Positions 1 through 12,547 of a stretch of DNA of 64,000 nucleotides are shown here, piece by piece. Source of the stretch: Monoplex corrugatus (Eukaryota; Mollusca; Gastropoda; Littorinimorpha; Ranellidae); assembly GCA_030674185.1 (NCBI GenBank), contig CM060306.1:37100483-37164482 (forward strand). The letters are read 5' to 3'. Position 1 is the first letter of the stretch. Each line of letters opens with the position of its first letter. Both the position numbers and the translations under genes were made by a program. Below the pieces are notes generated by a model. That model was not told where the DNA came from. It worked only from the letters and a program-made list of their open reading frames with translations, and did not search any database.

Positions 1-1051
1 CACCCTGTGGCAACTCCTCCGACACTATGGAATCCCAGGCAAACTGACACGAATCATCAAAGAGTCATATGAAGGGATGGCATGTCGGGTCGTTCACGGA
101 GGCCAGCTGACGCGTCGCTTTGATGTAAGGACCGGCGTACGTCAAGGATGCCTGCTGTCACCATTCCTGTTCCTCCTCGCCATCGATTGGGTGATGAGAC
201 GGACAACAGATGGACAGAGGAATGGCATCCAGTGGACCCTATGGACTCAGTTGGACGATTTGGACTTTGCCGATGACCTCGCTCTGCTCTCCCACAAACA
301 GCAACAGATGCAGAACAAGACTTCAAGCCTGGCCTCCCATGCGTCCCAAGTCGGCCTTCACATCCACCCCAACAAGACCAAAATTCTGAAAATCAATGCT
401 TCCAGCACAGAGGCAGTGAAGTTGGGAGACAACAACCTGGAGGAGGTCGAGACCTTCACTTACCTTGGGAGTGTAGTCAATCAGCAGGGAGGAACAGATG
501 CAGACGTGAAGACCCGCATCGGAAAGGCAAGAGCATCCTTCTTGGCCCTCAAGAACATCTGGCGATCCCACATGATCACACCCCGCACTAAAATCCGCCT
601 GTTCAACTCAAACATCAAATCAGTTCTTTTGTATGGAGCAGAAACGTGGAGAACAACTAAGACCACTACTAGAAGAGTCCAGACATTCATAAACTCGTGC
701 CTACGCAAGATACTGAAGATCCACTGGCCAGTTACCATCAGTAACACAGACCTCTGGCAGAGAACTAACCAAGTGCCAGTGGAAGAAGAAATCAGAAGAA
801 GGAGATGGCGATGGATAGGGCACACCCTGAGGAAACCATCAACCAACATCACCTGCCAGGCCCTGACCTGGAACCCTCAAGGGAAGAGAAAGAGAGGCCG
901 ACCAAAAAACACCTGGAGAAGAGAACTGAAGGCGGACGCCAAGCAGACCGGCTACTCCTGGCGAGAACTTGAGCAAATAGCCCAGGATCGTGGACGATGG
1001 CGGGCGGTTGTGGATGGCCTATGCCCCTCCTGGGGCTCAAGGCCTAAGTAA
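1..1051 (+). CDS. RTE-like LINE reverse transcriptase, C-terminal part
   Basis: The frame is open from base 2 ([19 protein letters not shown]) to TAA at 1049-1051, so about 349 codons with no internal break. The protein's start lies left of the window. RT motif B is [14 protein letters not shown] and motif C is FADDLALLS, where FADD replaces the common YADD. The TYLGSVV and LLYGAETW thumb motifs follow, then a C-terminal [10 protein letters not shown] / [10 protein letters not shown] / DRGRWRAVV module typical of RTE-like ORFs. No RNase H follows. This family differs from the eight-copy RTE family. The intact frame suggests a young copy. Confidence 0.8.
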   Translation, partial: TLWQLLRHYGIPGKLTRIIKESYEGMACRVVHGGQLTRRFDVRTGVRQGCLLSPFLFLLAIDWVMRRTTDGQRNGIQWTLWTQLDDLDFADDLALLSHKQQQMQNKTSSLASHASQVGLHIHPNKTKILKINASSTEAVKLGDNNLEEVETFTYLGSVVNQQGGTDADVKTRIGKARASFLALKNIWRSHMITPRTKIRLFNSNIKSVLLYGAETWRTTKTTTRRVQTFINSCLRKILKIHWPVTISNTDLWQRTNQVPVEEEIRRRRWRWIGHTLRKPSTNITCQALTWNPQGKRKRGRPKNTWRRELKADAKQTGYSWRELEQIAQDRGRWRAVVDGLCPSWGSRPK

Positions 1052-1060
1052 GTAAGTATG
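1043..1060 (+). repeat. (TAAG)n tail of the RTE-like LINE
   Basis: The stop codon lies within a short run of TAAG units (taagtaagtaagta). RTE-type LINEs commonly end in short tandem repeats instead of poly(A), so this is taken as the 3' end of the copy at 1-1051. Confidence 0.55.
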
Positions 1061-1086
1061 TGTGTGGTGGTGGTCTTTGATTTAAT

Positions 1087-1112
1087 GTCTATTCACTAAA
1101 GTGATTTTAGAC
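1087..1112 (-). repeat. LINE/SINE 3'-terminal hairpin, solitary
   Basis: On the minus strand this reads GTCT-n-CACT-TT-AGTG-n-AGAC followed by ATTAAATCAAAG. It forms the same two nested stems as the 3' end of the I/Nimb-like LINE at 23461-23486. On its 5' side is (TTG)n plus a poly-T/poly-C tract (1112-1162). No coding part of an element is attached. Confidence 0.55.
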
Positions 1113-1400
1113 AACAACAACAACAACAACAAAAAAAAAAAAAAAAAGGGGGGGGGGGGGGGGTGATAAGAGGAGTGAAGAGAATATTTGAAAATTGTCA
1201 ATTTTGAACTTGAGAAAAGATGATCCAGAAAACAACTGTTTTGAAGAGGGGAAGGTAAAACTAACAAATAATGTTACCATAATTAACGATTTAAACAAAC
1301 TAACAAACAAAATTGATAAATATCTGGAAGAAACGAAGAAAAAAATAAAACTAATAATTGACTAACCATAACAGTGAACAAGTGAAATAACATTTTAAAG

Positions 1401-1500
1401 NNNNNNNNNNNNNNNNNNNNNNNNNNNNNNNNNNNNNNNNNNNNNNNNNNNNNNNNNNNNNNNNNNNNNNNNNNNNNNNNNNNNNNNNNNNNNNNNNNNN
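1401..1500. other. Assembly gap
   Basis: One hundred consecutive N. The round length suggests a scaffold gap of unknown true size. It sits next to CT-rich simple repeats, a usual cause of assembly breaks. Confidence 0.95.
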
Positions 1501-1534
1501 CTCCTTCAAGAGGGCTTTGGCCTTACTGAATAAA

Positions 1535-1568
1535 TTTCTCTCTCTCTCTCTTTCTCTCTTTCTCTCTC

Positions 1569-1602
<34 letters not shown>
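1535..1602. repeat. (CT)n microsatellite
   Basis: Nearly pure CT repeat with a few TTT interruptions. Frames seen across it encode only Arg-Glu or Leu-Ser runs. Confidence 0.9.
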
Positions 1603-1606
<4 letters not shown>

Positions 1607-2640
1607 TCCTTGTTTCGTTCCCCATATCCAGCTGGCTCGCGCGGGTAGTTACGCATGCACATACACATACGTATGGGCGTAAATGCGGAGAGTATAGGGA
1701 ACAGTGATGACTAATGATATGGTCAAGGTGTGACCAGCACAATTTCTTTCTTGTTATTCTCTCTTTCTCAAACACCTATACACACATGCGCACAAGCACA
1801 ACACACGCACACACATAGACGTATACGCACGCATACTCGTAGATATACACGAAATTCGTTTCTAAACAGACATCAATGACACTATGAGCAGGTAAGCAAT
1901 ACAGCGTTGGACACCCTGTGACCATTGTCCTGGCACAACATTTAAAAAAATACATATTTATTAACAAGTACACACACACACACTCAACACACATACACAC
2001 ACATACACACATGTTTGCATGCACATGCTCGCACGCACAAACATCTAAATGGACATAGGTGCACAAAAGAATTGCTTTGCAAAAATTCATCAATGATAAC
2101 ACAAAAGACAGCAAGGTAAAGAGGTAAGCGTGAATGTCATATCACTGATGACCCGAGTTAAACAATTCTCTCATCCTCCCCGCCCCATCCGCATCCACAT
2201 CCACACATTTGTTGAAACATGTCTATATGAAATTCTAGTATGCCCACCATGTACCAGAGTTCTCACTCGTATTGACAAAGTATAAACAGTAGGCCTCTTA
2301 CGAGCATGGCAATGCATTCATCATTATGTAAATGAACGTGTAAAATATACACAGAAAAGTGACTTTACTACCACCAGCTCAAACAAACACACACACACAC
2401 ACACACACATTAATGCGTTACTTCAAGATTATTATTATAATTATGATTATTTTTGTTTTGTTTTGTTTTTATGACGATTTTTCTTTTACATTATTGATGT
2501 TAGCGTTGATCTAGTTTCATTTCTCCGTTCATCCATATCCTTTTTCTTAAGACCTTGCCGCTTCCTTTTAATTTTTTTCCCGTCTCTTACTCTGTTCCCC
2601 TCTGTCCCCCCCGCCCCCCTTAATTTCATCCTCAGTGCCA
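1603..2640. other. Intergenic stretch without a recognised gene
   Basis: Short CA runs are present (about 1970-2015 and 2383-2410), along with AT-rich unique-looking sequence. No coding homology was recognised on either strand. Confidence 0.5.
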
Positions 2641-2648
2641 TTTTCCCC

Positions 2649-2690
2649 GTCTAATATCACTTATAGTGAAAAGACGTTAAATCAAGCAAC
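2649..2690 (+). repeat. LINE/SINE 3'-terminal hairpin with (CGAA)n tail
   Basis: The plus strand reads GTCT, CACT, TAT, AGTG and AGAC in nested order (2649-2675), then GTTAAATCAAGCAACGAACG. The tail runs straight into a long CA microsatellite. The hairpin matches those at 1087, 23461 and 59291. Confidence 0.6.
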
Positions 2691-2695
2691 GAACG

Positions 2696-2807
<112 letters not shown>

Positions 2808-3370
2808 GCTTCTCGTGCGTAAACGAACGTATACATACCCAAGGACACGAGCACAAACACGTTTGCGTAAAACTTTTATTTTTCTAAAAATCGGCAATAT
2901 CAGCTGTATATGTCCAGGAAGAAATAGCAGCAAACATCATATCACCACTATCGTCATTAATGAAAGAAAAGCAACATACAAAGAAGAAAGTCAAGTTTTT
3001 ACACGCACACACGCTCACTGGCACACAGAGCTCATACAGAGCCATGCGTGCTCTCTTACACGTGTTTTTGCAAACATTCTGATTCTACAGGTCAAAAACC
3101 ATTTCTGAAACAACGATTAGTGACGATAAACACAGGGCAGCATGGTATATACTTACAGTCTACCAGACATCGACTGACAGACACAGGCAGAGCACACATG
3201 GAAATGCCCGACTCGACCCGCCTGATCAAACTGCAAGTACAAATCTTCAATTGATAAAGATAACAGCCTGGACAAAGAACAGTTTTCCTAACTACACTCA
3301 AGTTATCAAGACATTTGCACGCGCCCACCCGTGCCCGCACCTGCACCCGCACCCGCGCGCGCGCACAACA

Positions 3371-3371
3371 C

Positions 3372-3416
<45 letters not shown>

Positions 3417-3426
3417 CGCACACCAC

Positions 3427-3456
<30 letters not shown>
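3371..3456. repeat. (CA)n microsatellite, interrupted
   Basis: Two CA tracts separated by caccgcacaccac, preceded by a GC-alternating segment (cgcgcgcgc). Confidence 0.9.
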
Positions 3457-3457
<1 letters not shown>

Positions 3458-3680
3458 TATTAAACGCTGTATCACTTTTCTGCCTCCATGATTAAAACTC
3501 TTCATTTGTTATCCATTTTCTTAACTCAAACACTCAATTGTTTAGGAGTATTCTATTTCCAGCCCAACAGATCAGAGCTGCTACATGCGCCAGCTGACCT
3601 ATTTGCCAATATCAACACCGTTGGAAAACAAACCCTCATTGAATTTCATTTCATTCTTCTCTTCCGCCCCCTTCCCCTCC

Positions 3681-3685
<5 letters not shown>

Positions 3686-3741
<56 letters not shown>

Positions 3742-3827
3742 TCACACGCACACACAACACACACACCCGCACGCGCGCGCGCACACACACACACACTCAC
3801 ACACACACACACACGCATACACACACA

Positions 3828-3908
<81 letters not shown>

Positions 3909-3915
3909 ACACGCA
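3686..3915. repeat. Compound (CT)n-(CA)n microsatellite
   Basis: About 26 CT units, then CA, a short CT block and a longer CA block, with a cgcgcgcgc core near 3772. Confidence 0.9.
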
Positions 3916-3966
3916 CGAGCGGGCGCGCGCAAGTACATAGGCAAAAGTGCACAAACGTCTACGTAT

Positions 3967-5820
3967 ATGAGTACACAAAGAAAAACTGGACGACAAAAGA
4001 AATTTTAGGCTTGATGGATAAACGGAAGAGAGTAAAGGCAAATGAAGAAGAGTACAGAAGGATACATAAGGAAATTAGGAATAGGTGCATTGAAGTTAAG
4101 GAAGCTTGGATAGAAACAAAATGCAAAAAAATAGATGACTAACACAAAACAGACCCTAATTATTATACAGATACAGTGAAGAAAGTGGCCACGGGAAAAA
4201 AAGACGTGCGCATCAACTGGTTGCTTAAAATCTAAAGATGGTTAAAGTTTATCATGGAAAAGGACGAAATATTAGATGAGTAGAGTACATTAAAGATCTT
4301 TTTGACGATGACAGAAAGGAGGACACGGCATATTAAGAACGCTGAAGAACCACCGATAATGAAAGACAAAGCCAGGACAGCATTGAAAAAGATGAAACTA
4401 GGAAAAGCCCAGGGACCAGACAATATTATTATATGAATGATTGAGGCTATAGATGACAGTGGAAAATTCCCTAAAGGTATGTCAACATCACTTTTCATTG
4501 CACTTCCAAAGAAAGCAAGGGCTACAGAATGAGAGCTCTATCACACAATTGGCTTGATGAGCCATGTGACAAAGATTCTATTAAGAATAATCATGATGAG
4601 AACAAGGAACAAAATGAAAACAGAAATAGCAGAAGAACAATGTAGATTTGTTAAAAGGAAAGGACCTATTCTTGTCATATGCATCCTAAGAACTCTCATA
4701 GAAAGATCCATTAAGTTAAATAGGACATAAATTTATGTTTTGTCGATTGTACCCAGGTTTTTGATCAGGTAAGATACGAAGAATTAATCAACCAATTGAA
4801 AGGCTCGTTGTTGATGGAAAAGATCTAAGAACAATAAGGAGTATGTTTTGGGACGAAACAGTAGCCATGAGACTGGAAAATGATACAAGCCCTTTTCAAA
4901 ATATCGAAAGAGTGATCAGGCAGGAATGTGTTCTGTCACCGGATATGTTTTCACTTTACAATGAAACCATTATGAGAAACATAGGAGAATACTTTAGGAT
5001 AACGATTGGAGTCAAAATGATAAACAATCTTCGTTAAACAGGTGACACCATCCTAATTGCAGAAAATGAAAAAGACCTACAAAATCTACTGAATATATTA
5101 GAAATCGAAAGCAGACAAAAAGGGCTGGAGCTAACTAGCAAGAAGATTTAAGTCATGGTATTCAGTGTAATAGAAGTTCTCTCATGCAAAATAACAGCAA
5201 ATAATACAACATTGCTACAAGCTGATAAGTTTAAATATCTGGGAACAGTCACATCACTAGATGGCAGATGCATACTAGAAATAGCCAGCAGAACCGGCCG
5301 AGCTGAAACAGCATTCATGAAAACGAAAAACATTCTTTCCAACAAATGCCTATCAATTATCATCATTATTAGAGTTCTTTAGTATTAAATAGAACTGACA
5401 CTGTTGTACAGATGCGAAGCATGAATAGTCAGTCAACACACAAAGTCAGAATAAGATTGATGCAGCAGATATACGGTTTCTGGGAAGAATGTTAAGAGAT
5501 CCATGGACAGTACAGAAAACAAACGAGACAGTCTTGAAAGAGGCAAACACAAAAAGAACATAAATGAAGAAGATTTGGAAAAGACAAGTAACATTTATAG
5601 GACATTTTATTAGGCAAGAGAAATTTGATTACATAGTTACAACAGGAAAGCTGGAGGGAAAGAGAGGACCAAGTAGTCCCAGGGAGAAAACATGGAAGGA
5701 TTTCCAGAGTGGATGAAGACAGAAAGGGTGGGAAATGTACTTGCAGTGACAAAAGATAGATTCGTATGGAGGGTCATAATCACCAACACCATGCAGCAGA
5801 GAACTTGATGACGATGATGA
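3967..5820 (+). mobile_element. RTE family copy 1, decayed and 5' truncated
   Basis: It begins abruptly in the endonuclease-RT linker ([18 protein letters not shown]), about 50 bases after a CA microsatellite. It runs through worn RT segments, e.g. LENDTSPFQNIERVIRQECV in place of the family's QNIKRGVRQGCV. RT motif C is degraded (CGTTAAACAGGTGACACC where the family reads RYADDT). It ends in a (GATGAC/GATGA) tail at about 5805-5820. Stops and frameshifts are frequent, and it is the most diverged of the eight copies. Confidence 0.75.
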
Positions 5821-6690
5821 ACAAGTACACAAATCTACCATAGAAGGAAATGGTAGGAGAGATCAAAGGAAAAAAAAAGCTACCTGATTAGCATTCTCCT
5901 CTCCCCCAGAATGATAATGCAATTGTAGTTATATTATACATTGATTGATTTAAACAAACTGTCTTGTCCAAAAATAAAACCTTCACAAACTACTCGACAT
6001 ACAGCTCAAAGTTGAATCAAAGAGTGAAAAATCAATAGAAAGACGCAATTTGATCATGGAATATAGGACTGAAAAAGAAGTTGAAATTGCACGCAGTAAA
6101 TAAATGGACGAAAATCGTTCAGTGACCAGATAAAATATTGGTCAAATTCAGGCTACACGTCCCATTTTCTTTGCGGAAAAATTAATGTTAATGTTTGTTT
6201 TGTATTTTATCTGGATTACTTTCTGTTTTTCATCTCCGCCAGCACTTTTTGTTAGGAGGACCTACATGAAAACACTGCGAAGTTTTTATAGGTATTCCAC
6301 TGGAGCTGGTAGTTGGCCAGAGTCGAGTCCTTTCCAACTGACAGCTCTTCGTTTTTAAGTTTAATGCAATCAGTCAGCAAATTAACTTTTAGCTCACGGA
6401 AATGAAACCATACAATGGCTGGACGTTTTCTATCACTGTTTGGTCATCTTGTATTTTCTGATTCACAAATTTCGAGTTGAACACATTTTCACATTGTGCT
6501 GAACTTAAAAAAGAAGAAAAACAAAAATCTTCATATGTTCATTCCTTGAACACAATTCCACAAACACCCATAATGATGTATCAAAGCAACTGAGGGGAAA
6601 ACACAGGTAATAAAGTGTACTCACAGAATGTTGTCCAAGTAAGATAAAAGAAACAGTTGGCTCTAGCTGTACGTGACATCGTTGCTTATC
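5821..6690. other. Stretch without a recognised gene
   Basis: AT-rich sequence with no coding homology recognised. Confidence 0.4.
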
Positions 6691-6910
6691 ATCACCCTAC
6701 ATCAGATCATTTCAGTCTGACATTGCCATGAACGTTGCTTGCCAGTAATATATATGTGTATACATGTGTGTATATATAAATATATGTATGTATATGTGTA
6801 TATGTATGTATAGATATGCATATCTACAATGTATATATGTGTACATATATATATATATCATATATATATATATATATTATATATATATATATATATATGT
6901 ATATATAAAA
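6690..6910. repeat. Short repeat followed by (TA)n tract
   Basis: The segment cagatcatttcagtctgaca ... gcttgccagtaatatata (6700-6756) recurs at 9368-9420 and, inverted and incomplete, at 8974-9030. It is followed by about 150 bases of TA-rich simple sequence (tatatg, tatata). Confidence 0.6.
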
Positions 6911-8970
6911 ACTAAACCTTGGATTCTTAAAGACATGAAATGATACGTAAAAAATTTAATGTACATGTTCAAAACAAATTCAGTGCTCTAGAAGACGTTG
7001 GTGACAGTGAGGAACAATGGACAAAGTTGAGAAGTTCGATAAATGAAGATTGTGAAGAAATCCCTAAGGCAGATAGAAAAGGAAAAAAGAGCTGGATGAC
7101 TAATGAAATGTTGGGCTTGATGGAGGAAAGGAGGAGGGCAAAGAGAAACGAGGAGATATACAGGAAGATAAACAAAGAAAACAGATATAGGTGTAATGAA
7201 GCTAAGGAAGCTTGGCTGAACACAAAATGCAAAGAGATAGAAGAACGACACAAAACGGACACTCAGGGTATGTACAGACGAATTGAAGAAATTCTCCACA
7301 GGAAAAATACATGCACATCATCTTGTTGCTTAAAATCGAAAGATGGCACGGTTATCATGGAGAAAGACGAAATACTGGACAGATGGGGAGAGTACATTAA
7401 AGACCTTTTTGAGGATGACAGAAACGAAGAACACATTATAAAGAAGAATTTTGAAGGACCACCTTAATGAAAGATGAAGTTAGAGCAGCACTGAAAAAGA
7501 TGAAACCAGGAAAAGCCCCAGGACCAGACAACATTACTACAGAGATGATTGAAGCTCTGGAGGAATTTGGCATAGAAAAAATAACAGTCCTCCAAATGAA
7601 ATTTATGACACTGGAAAAATCCCCAAAGATATGCCAAAATCAATTTTCATTGCACTTCCAAAGACGACAGGGGCTATAGAATGCGAACTCCATCGCACAA
7701 TCAGTTTGATGAGTCATGTAACAAAAATCCTGTTAAGAATAATCATGATGAGGACAAGGAATAGAATCTAAAGAGAAATAGCAGAAGAACAGTGTGGATT
7801 TGTAGAAGGGAAAGGAACTATTAATGCCATATACATCCTAAGAACTATCATAGAGAGGTCAATTGAGATGAATAAGGATTTGTATTTATGCTTTGTTGAC
7901 TATACCAAGGCTTTCGATCGGGTACGACATGAAGAATTGATCAACCAACAGGAGAGACTCAGTGTTGATGGAAAAGATCTTCGAATAATCAGGAATATGT
8001 ACTGGGAACAAACAGCTGCAATGAGAATAGAAAACAATATAAGCTCTTTCCAAAACATTAAAAGAGGAGTCAGACAGGGTTGTGTTTTGTCATCAGATCT
8101 GTTTTCACTATACAGCGAAAACATCATGAGAAACCTAGAAGAAGACTCTGGATTAAAGGTTGGAGGGAAAATGATAAACAACATTCGGTACGCAGATGAC
8201 ACCGTGCTAACTGCAGAAAATGAAAGGGACCTACAAAACCTTGTGAATATATAAAAATAGAAAGCAAAGGTAAGGGGTTGGAACTAAACAGTAGGAAGAC
8301 TGAAGTCATGGTGATCAGTAAAAAACATGAATCCCCTCATGCAAAATAACAGCAAATGGCACAATCTTGACACAGGTTAATAAGTTCAAATACCTGGGAA
8401 CTGTCATTTCATCAGACGGCAGATGCACATCGGAAATAGCCGGCAGAATCGGCCAAGCCAAAACTGCATTCAAGAAGATGACAAGCATTCTTATCAACAA
8501 ATGCCTATTAATTAACATCAGAAAGAGAGTCCTTGAATGTTATATAGAGCCAATACTGTTGTACGGATGCGAGGCGTGGACAGTCAGCAAGCAAAGCCAG
8601 AGCAAGATTGAGGCAGCTGAGATGTGGTTTCTAAGAAGAATGTTGAGAGTTCCATGGACAGCAAAGAAAACAAACGAGACAGTCTTGATGGAGGCAGACA
8701 AAAGTAGATCACTCATAAGAAAGATTAGGAAAAGACAGGCAACATTTATAGGCCATTTTATGAGGAAGGGGAATTTGGAGCACCTGGTCACAACAGGAAA
8801 GCTGAGGGAAAGAGAGCACCAGGTAGACCCAGGGAGAGAATGCCGGACTTGCAGAGTGGCTGGGGATGAGGAGGATGGGGGAGATGCTAGGGGCAACGAG
8901 AGATAGAGATGGATGGAAGTCCATGATCGCCAACGCTATGCGGCAGGGCACTTGATGATGATGATGAGGA
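6911..8970 (+). mobile_element. RTE family copy 2, 5' truncated
   Basis: It starts in the linker after the endonuclease (aaccttggattcttaaag). The frame is broken at about 7467, 7640, 7770 (in-frame stop) and 8253. RT motifs are readable: KAPGPDNITTEM, LYLCFVDYTKAFDRVRH (A), GVRQGCVLSSDLFSLYS (B) and RYADDTVL (C). The C-terminus has FKYLGTVISSDGRC, LLYGCEAWTVS and FIGHFMRKG. It ends at GCAGGGCACTTGATGATGATGA. Confidence 0.85.
7868..8254 (+). pseudogene. RTE copy 2 reverse transcriptase fragment
   Basis: This open segment of 128 codons carries RT motif A (FVDYTKAFDRV), motif B (RQGCVLS) and the catalytic YADDTVL. It ends at an in-frame TAA (8252-8254) where other copies read ILEIESKGKG. The flanking protein continues in other frames. 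Confidence 0.75.
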
Positions 8971-8973
8971 GGA

Positions 8974-9053
8974 TATTACTGGCAAGCAAAATTATTGATC
9001 TGAGTTTGGGTGATAATAGGGTCTATTAAATCTGTGTACAGTATAAAAAGATA
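8974..9053 (-). repeat. Inverted partial copy of the short repeat near 9315
   Basis: The segment gggtgataatagggtctatt ... tacagtataaaaagatag is the reverse complement of 9315-9362. The left part (ttactggcaagcaaa) matches the end of the repeat at 9400-9412. Together with the copy at 9315-9413 it forms a large imperfect inverted repeat around the L2 tail at 9053-9125. Confidence 0.6.
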
Positions 9054-9125
9054 GCGCTTAGATTTGATTTTATCAAGATTTTGCGCTATATAAATATTGT
9101 AATTATCATTATTATGATTATATCA
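9053..9125 (+). mobile_element. Solitary L2 3' end
   Basis: It matches the 3' termini of the L2 copies ending at 18620 and 42297: AGCGC (9053-9057), inner stem TTGAT/ATCAA, GCGCT (9083-9087), then atataaatattgtaattat and an AT-rich tail. No coding part is attached, so it is an extremely truncated insertion or an L2-tailed SINE. Confidence 0.7.
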
Positions 9126-9314
9126 TTCAGATTATGGAAGTACTTTGGATGAATTAACTGGCGTCTCAGACCTTCAAGGGCTGGACAACATAAAATAAAG
9201 TGATTTTTGTTGTGTTGTTAATGCACCAACAAGTAAATAGATCTTATCATATTATCTAGCTTTAATATTTATTCAAACAAAGAGAGAAGCTGTTCTCAAG
9301 TTTTCTTCTCCCGC

Positions 9315-9485
9315 TATCTTTTTATACTGTACACAGATTTAATAGACCCTATTATCACCCTAACTCAGATCATTTCAGTCTGACAGTGTCATGAACTTTG
9401 CTTGCCAGTAATATATATTTTATATATATATATATATATAGATACATCTATACATATATATATCTATATATATATATATATACAT
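9315..9485 (+). repeat. Short interspersed repeat with (TA)n tail
   Basis: About 100 bases shared with 6690-6756 (plus) and 8974-9053 (minus), followed by a TATATA/TACATA tract as in the 6690 copy. Confidence 0.55.
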
Positions 9486-10972
9486 AATGGATCATGTGAC
9501 GTTGCTCACTAACAATTGTAATCTACTTGTACACTGTTTCTGTGGACTTGACAATTTTAAAGAGCCACCAAGAACCATTTAATTTTCAAAAGAAGTACGT
9601 CTGCGTTGCGGTCAAGTCTCGTCAAAATGAATCTGCGACTGGTTGATTCAGGTATGCAGAGCAAAATATGATAAAGGTCTTTGTGAATAAGCTTTGGTCT
9701 GTTCATGCTTACCGTATTACGCAATCGTGGTTGGATATGCTCCTCGAAAGCAGAAGTGTGGTGTAGGATTGCCCCATCTTGAGATGTCCTCTTGAGGTGA
9801 CGTGCGAGCTGTGTTCAAAGGTGGGAGATCAACAACTGTTTGGTCGATGTCTGTGTTTGTGCGTGTGCGTGCCTGAGTATATGTGAACAAAGTGTGTCAG
9901 TCAAAACGTCCCCTCACATTGTTGTCTTCTCAATCCTGTCTACCCGTCATTGCAGCCTGTTGTAATGTATAGTTATCTTGGGATGTACTGATTCAACCTA
10001 TTCAGTCTGCACACCACAAGACTCAAGTTCGTTCCAAGAGCATTGCACGTTTGACCCAAATCAGCACTGACTTGATCCACAGTAAGGCTAAGGGGTCAGT
10101 TGATGCTCTGTGACATCAGGTTATCTATTCACGAGTCTAATCTGTCAGTTGCAATTCTGGCCAGATGATTGGTTGTTTGACTAGCTGCTTAACATCGTAC
10201 CCTTCAGAACTAAAAAAAAAGAACTGAGGTACAATTCTGTTTACATAGATAGAGAGAATTAGGAAGAAGAGAGAGAGAGAGAGAGGAGAGAGATCACTGT
10301 TGTGATGGAGCAGGGTAAATTTGTCTTTGGTGATTTAGCGTGTGTCTTTGTACTTAACCTTTAGTATCAAATAAAGTAACTCCAAGTTAACCCCACAATT
10401 TGCATGACCAGTCCTTGATCTTCCTTTTCATTTATCTGTCTGCATGGGTGTCACAGGGAGAAAAAGGCGATGATCAGTAACAAGCTCGAAGGTCTGAGGT
10501 GGAGAAATCCCGTGTAACATAGGGGTGTTTATCAAATCATCAATCGGTCTTCCTTGGTCTGCCTCCTGCAGTTAAATCCTGCTGATCTTTTATTTACATG
10601 CTTGGTAAGCCAGACGAGTTGTATTCTGGTCAGATGAACAAAACCATTTAATTTTCTGTTGATGAATGTGATGGTGGACTGGTGCACTACTAAAAAAGGA
10701 TTGTCGTATGACAGAATTAAGAAATTTCACTAACAAAACAGCAGCGTCATAAACTGATCAAGTACACGTTATCTATTTACCATTCTCATCAATCTACATA
10801 AAGGTCTTTGATTTGTAGACTTTCATTTTTGACCTTAAAATTCGAAGTGACCAAAACTGTTTCTTCAAACAGAGAAGACCTTTAAAAGACAACAACAGTG
10901 ATATTTCCCACTATGTAGTTAAGAAACAAGGGCGTAACGATAACTGACAAGGGAAAATTAATAACAGTCGCC
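9486..10972. other. Stretch without a recognised gene
   Basis: No coding similarity was recognised. It contains a short GA repeat at about 10265-10292. Confidence 0.4.
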
Positions 10973-11560
10973 ATGTTGCTTGCTGGAATCATCAGTCAAG
11001 AGAGAACAAAGCCTGATGTTCTGACAAGGACTGCACTAGCAGTAACTGCTCTGGTAAACCTAAAACAAATATGGAAAAACTATTTGAAGCTATGGTATGT
11101 TTTCGTGCTCTCCATCTTCTTATATGCATGCAAGACATTGTCTTTGACAGTGGAACTGTAGAAGATTCTGGAAATATAGATGAGATGCTTCAGAAGACTT
11201 CTCTTAATCTTTTGTACAGTCTACATGTCAAGTAACAAAGCGTGAAGAATAATAGACTAACACGTAATACATTTTGAAGACCCACTGTCCACAGTAAAGA
11301 AGAGATAACTCATATGGTATAATCATATAACAAGATCCAGCAAACTTTTATAGATCATTCTTCAGGAACTGGTATACAGGAAAAGGAAAATGGGTAGACA
11401 GAGGAGGAAATGGACCAGACATCATTACAGAATAAACAAGGGAGGGTGTTGCTGCAAGTATACACTCGTCCACAACTGGAAAAGATGGAAGCAACTAGTG
11501 CATCCTTCATTACAACGGTGCTCCTACAACCCTGGCAGATTGCAAGATCCATAACCCAAA
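10973..11560 (+). mobile_element. Decayed RTE-like LINE C-terminus, different family
   Basis: Conceptual translation across stops shows LKQIWKN...LSIFLYACKTLSLT, then RCFRRLL, then ILQELVYRKRKMGRQRRKW and NWKRWKQLV. These align in order with the ending of another RTE-like family (LLYGCETWTL, MRCLRRLL, ILQGTVxGxRRRGRQxxxW, DRxxWRxLV). The same family appears to supply the minus-strand remnant at 54950-57500. Multiple stops are present. Confidence 0.55.
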
Positions 11561-11569
11561 GGCTGTAGG

Positions 11570-12460
11570 TTCCTTTACAGTAGGGGCTGAAGGGGTAGAG
11601 ATTTCACAACTACGGTGTCCTTTTTCTCGTCTTCTCTGTTTTGCTTGCCAGCGCTGACCAGGATTAGAACTCATTCACAACTAAGTGGTCTGAAAGTTGC
11701 ACATGTTACTCGAATAAGAATTGAACCATTGCAGTCAAACTGGAGGGAAGAAGCTCCACCTGTGCAAACGTTCACATCCTTATTTCTGTTTTAGCATGCA
11801 TTCAGTCCTTAGACAATGACTGCTGATGTTGCTTTGTGTTTCCAGTGAACTTTTTGATGTACTGTTGCACACGATAACCATGAGATAACGGAAATGTGGT
11901 GACAGCAATGACTATAATGACGATGATTATGATAGTAGTAAGGCTTACAATGATGAAGACTGTGGTGATGGTGGCCAATTTAGATGATGAAATATGAAAG
12001 AAACGGGATCAAAGAAAATAGAGTTTATTTCATGTGTTCATTACATGCTCAGAAACACTGTGTCCACACTGTTGAGTCTCTGCACTTTACAGACAAATAA
12101 ATAATTTTGATAAAGATGATGGAGCTTGGAGTATAGTCAAGAGGGATTCATTGCACTCAGACAATTCCAAATGCGCTCTCACCAAATCCACCAGCAATTA
12201 CATGACAGACTCCCTAAGCCTGTGCAAACCCCCACACATGGCAACGTTTTGAAATGGGTTGGGAGGGAGGGACCTATAAACACTAAGCTGACACTACCAG
12301 ACCACCAAAATGATTGAATCATTGAGATGGACGATGGACAATCCAGTCTTAATGCTGGGATGCAACTCGAGATAGGACCTCTTGAATCCACGGTTCTACC
12401 AAAAGAACCAAACAGCCCCCATGAAAAACTGTGGCCCACTTGAGGATTGAACCTGATGGA
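11570..12460. other. Stretch without a recognised gene
   Basis: No convincing coding region. Segments such as ggattgaacctgatgg resemble parts of tRNA-derived SINEs but are too weak to call. Confidence 0.3.
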
Positions 12461-12547
12461 TTGTCTGTCTGTCTATCTATCTGTTTATCTGTCTATTGTC
12501 TATCTATCTGTCTATCTGTCTATCTATCTATCTATCTATCTACCTAG
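12460..12547. repeat. (TCTA)n/(TCTG)n microsatellite
   Basis: Tetranucleotide TCTA with TCTG variants. Confidence 0.9.
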
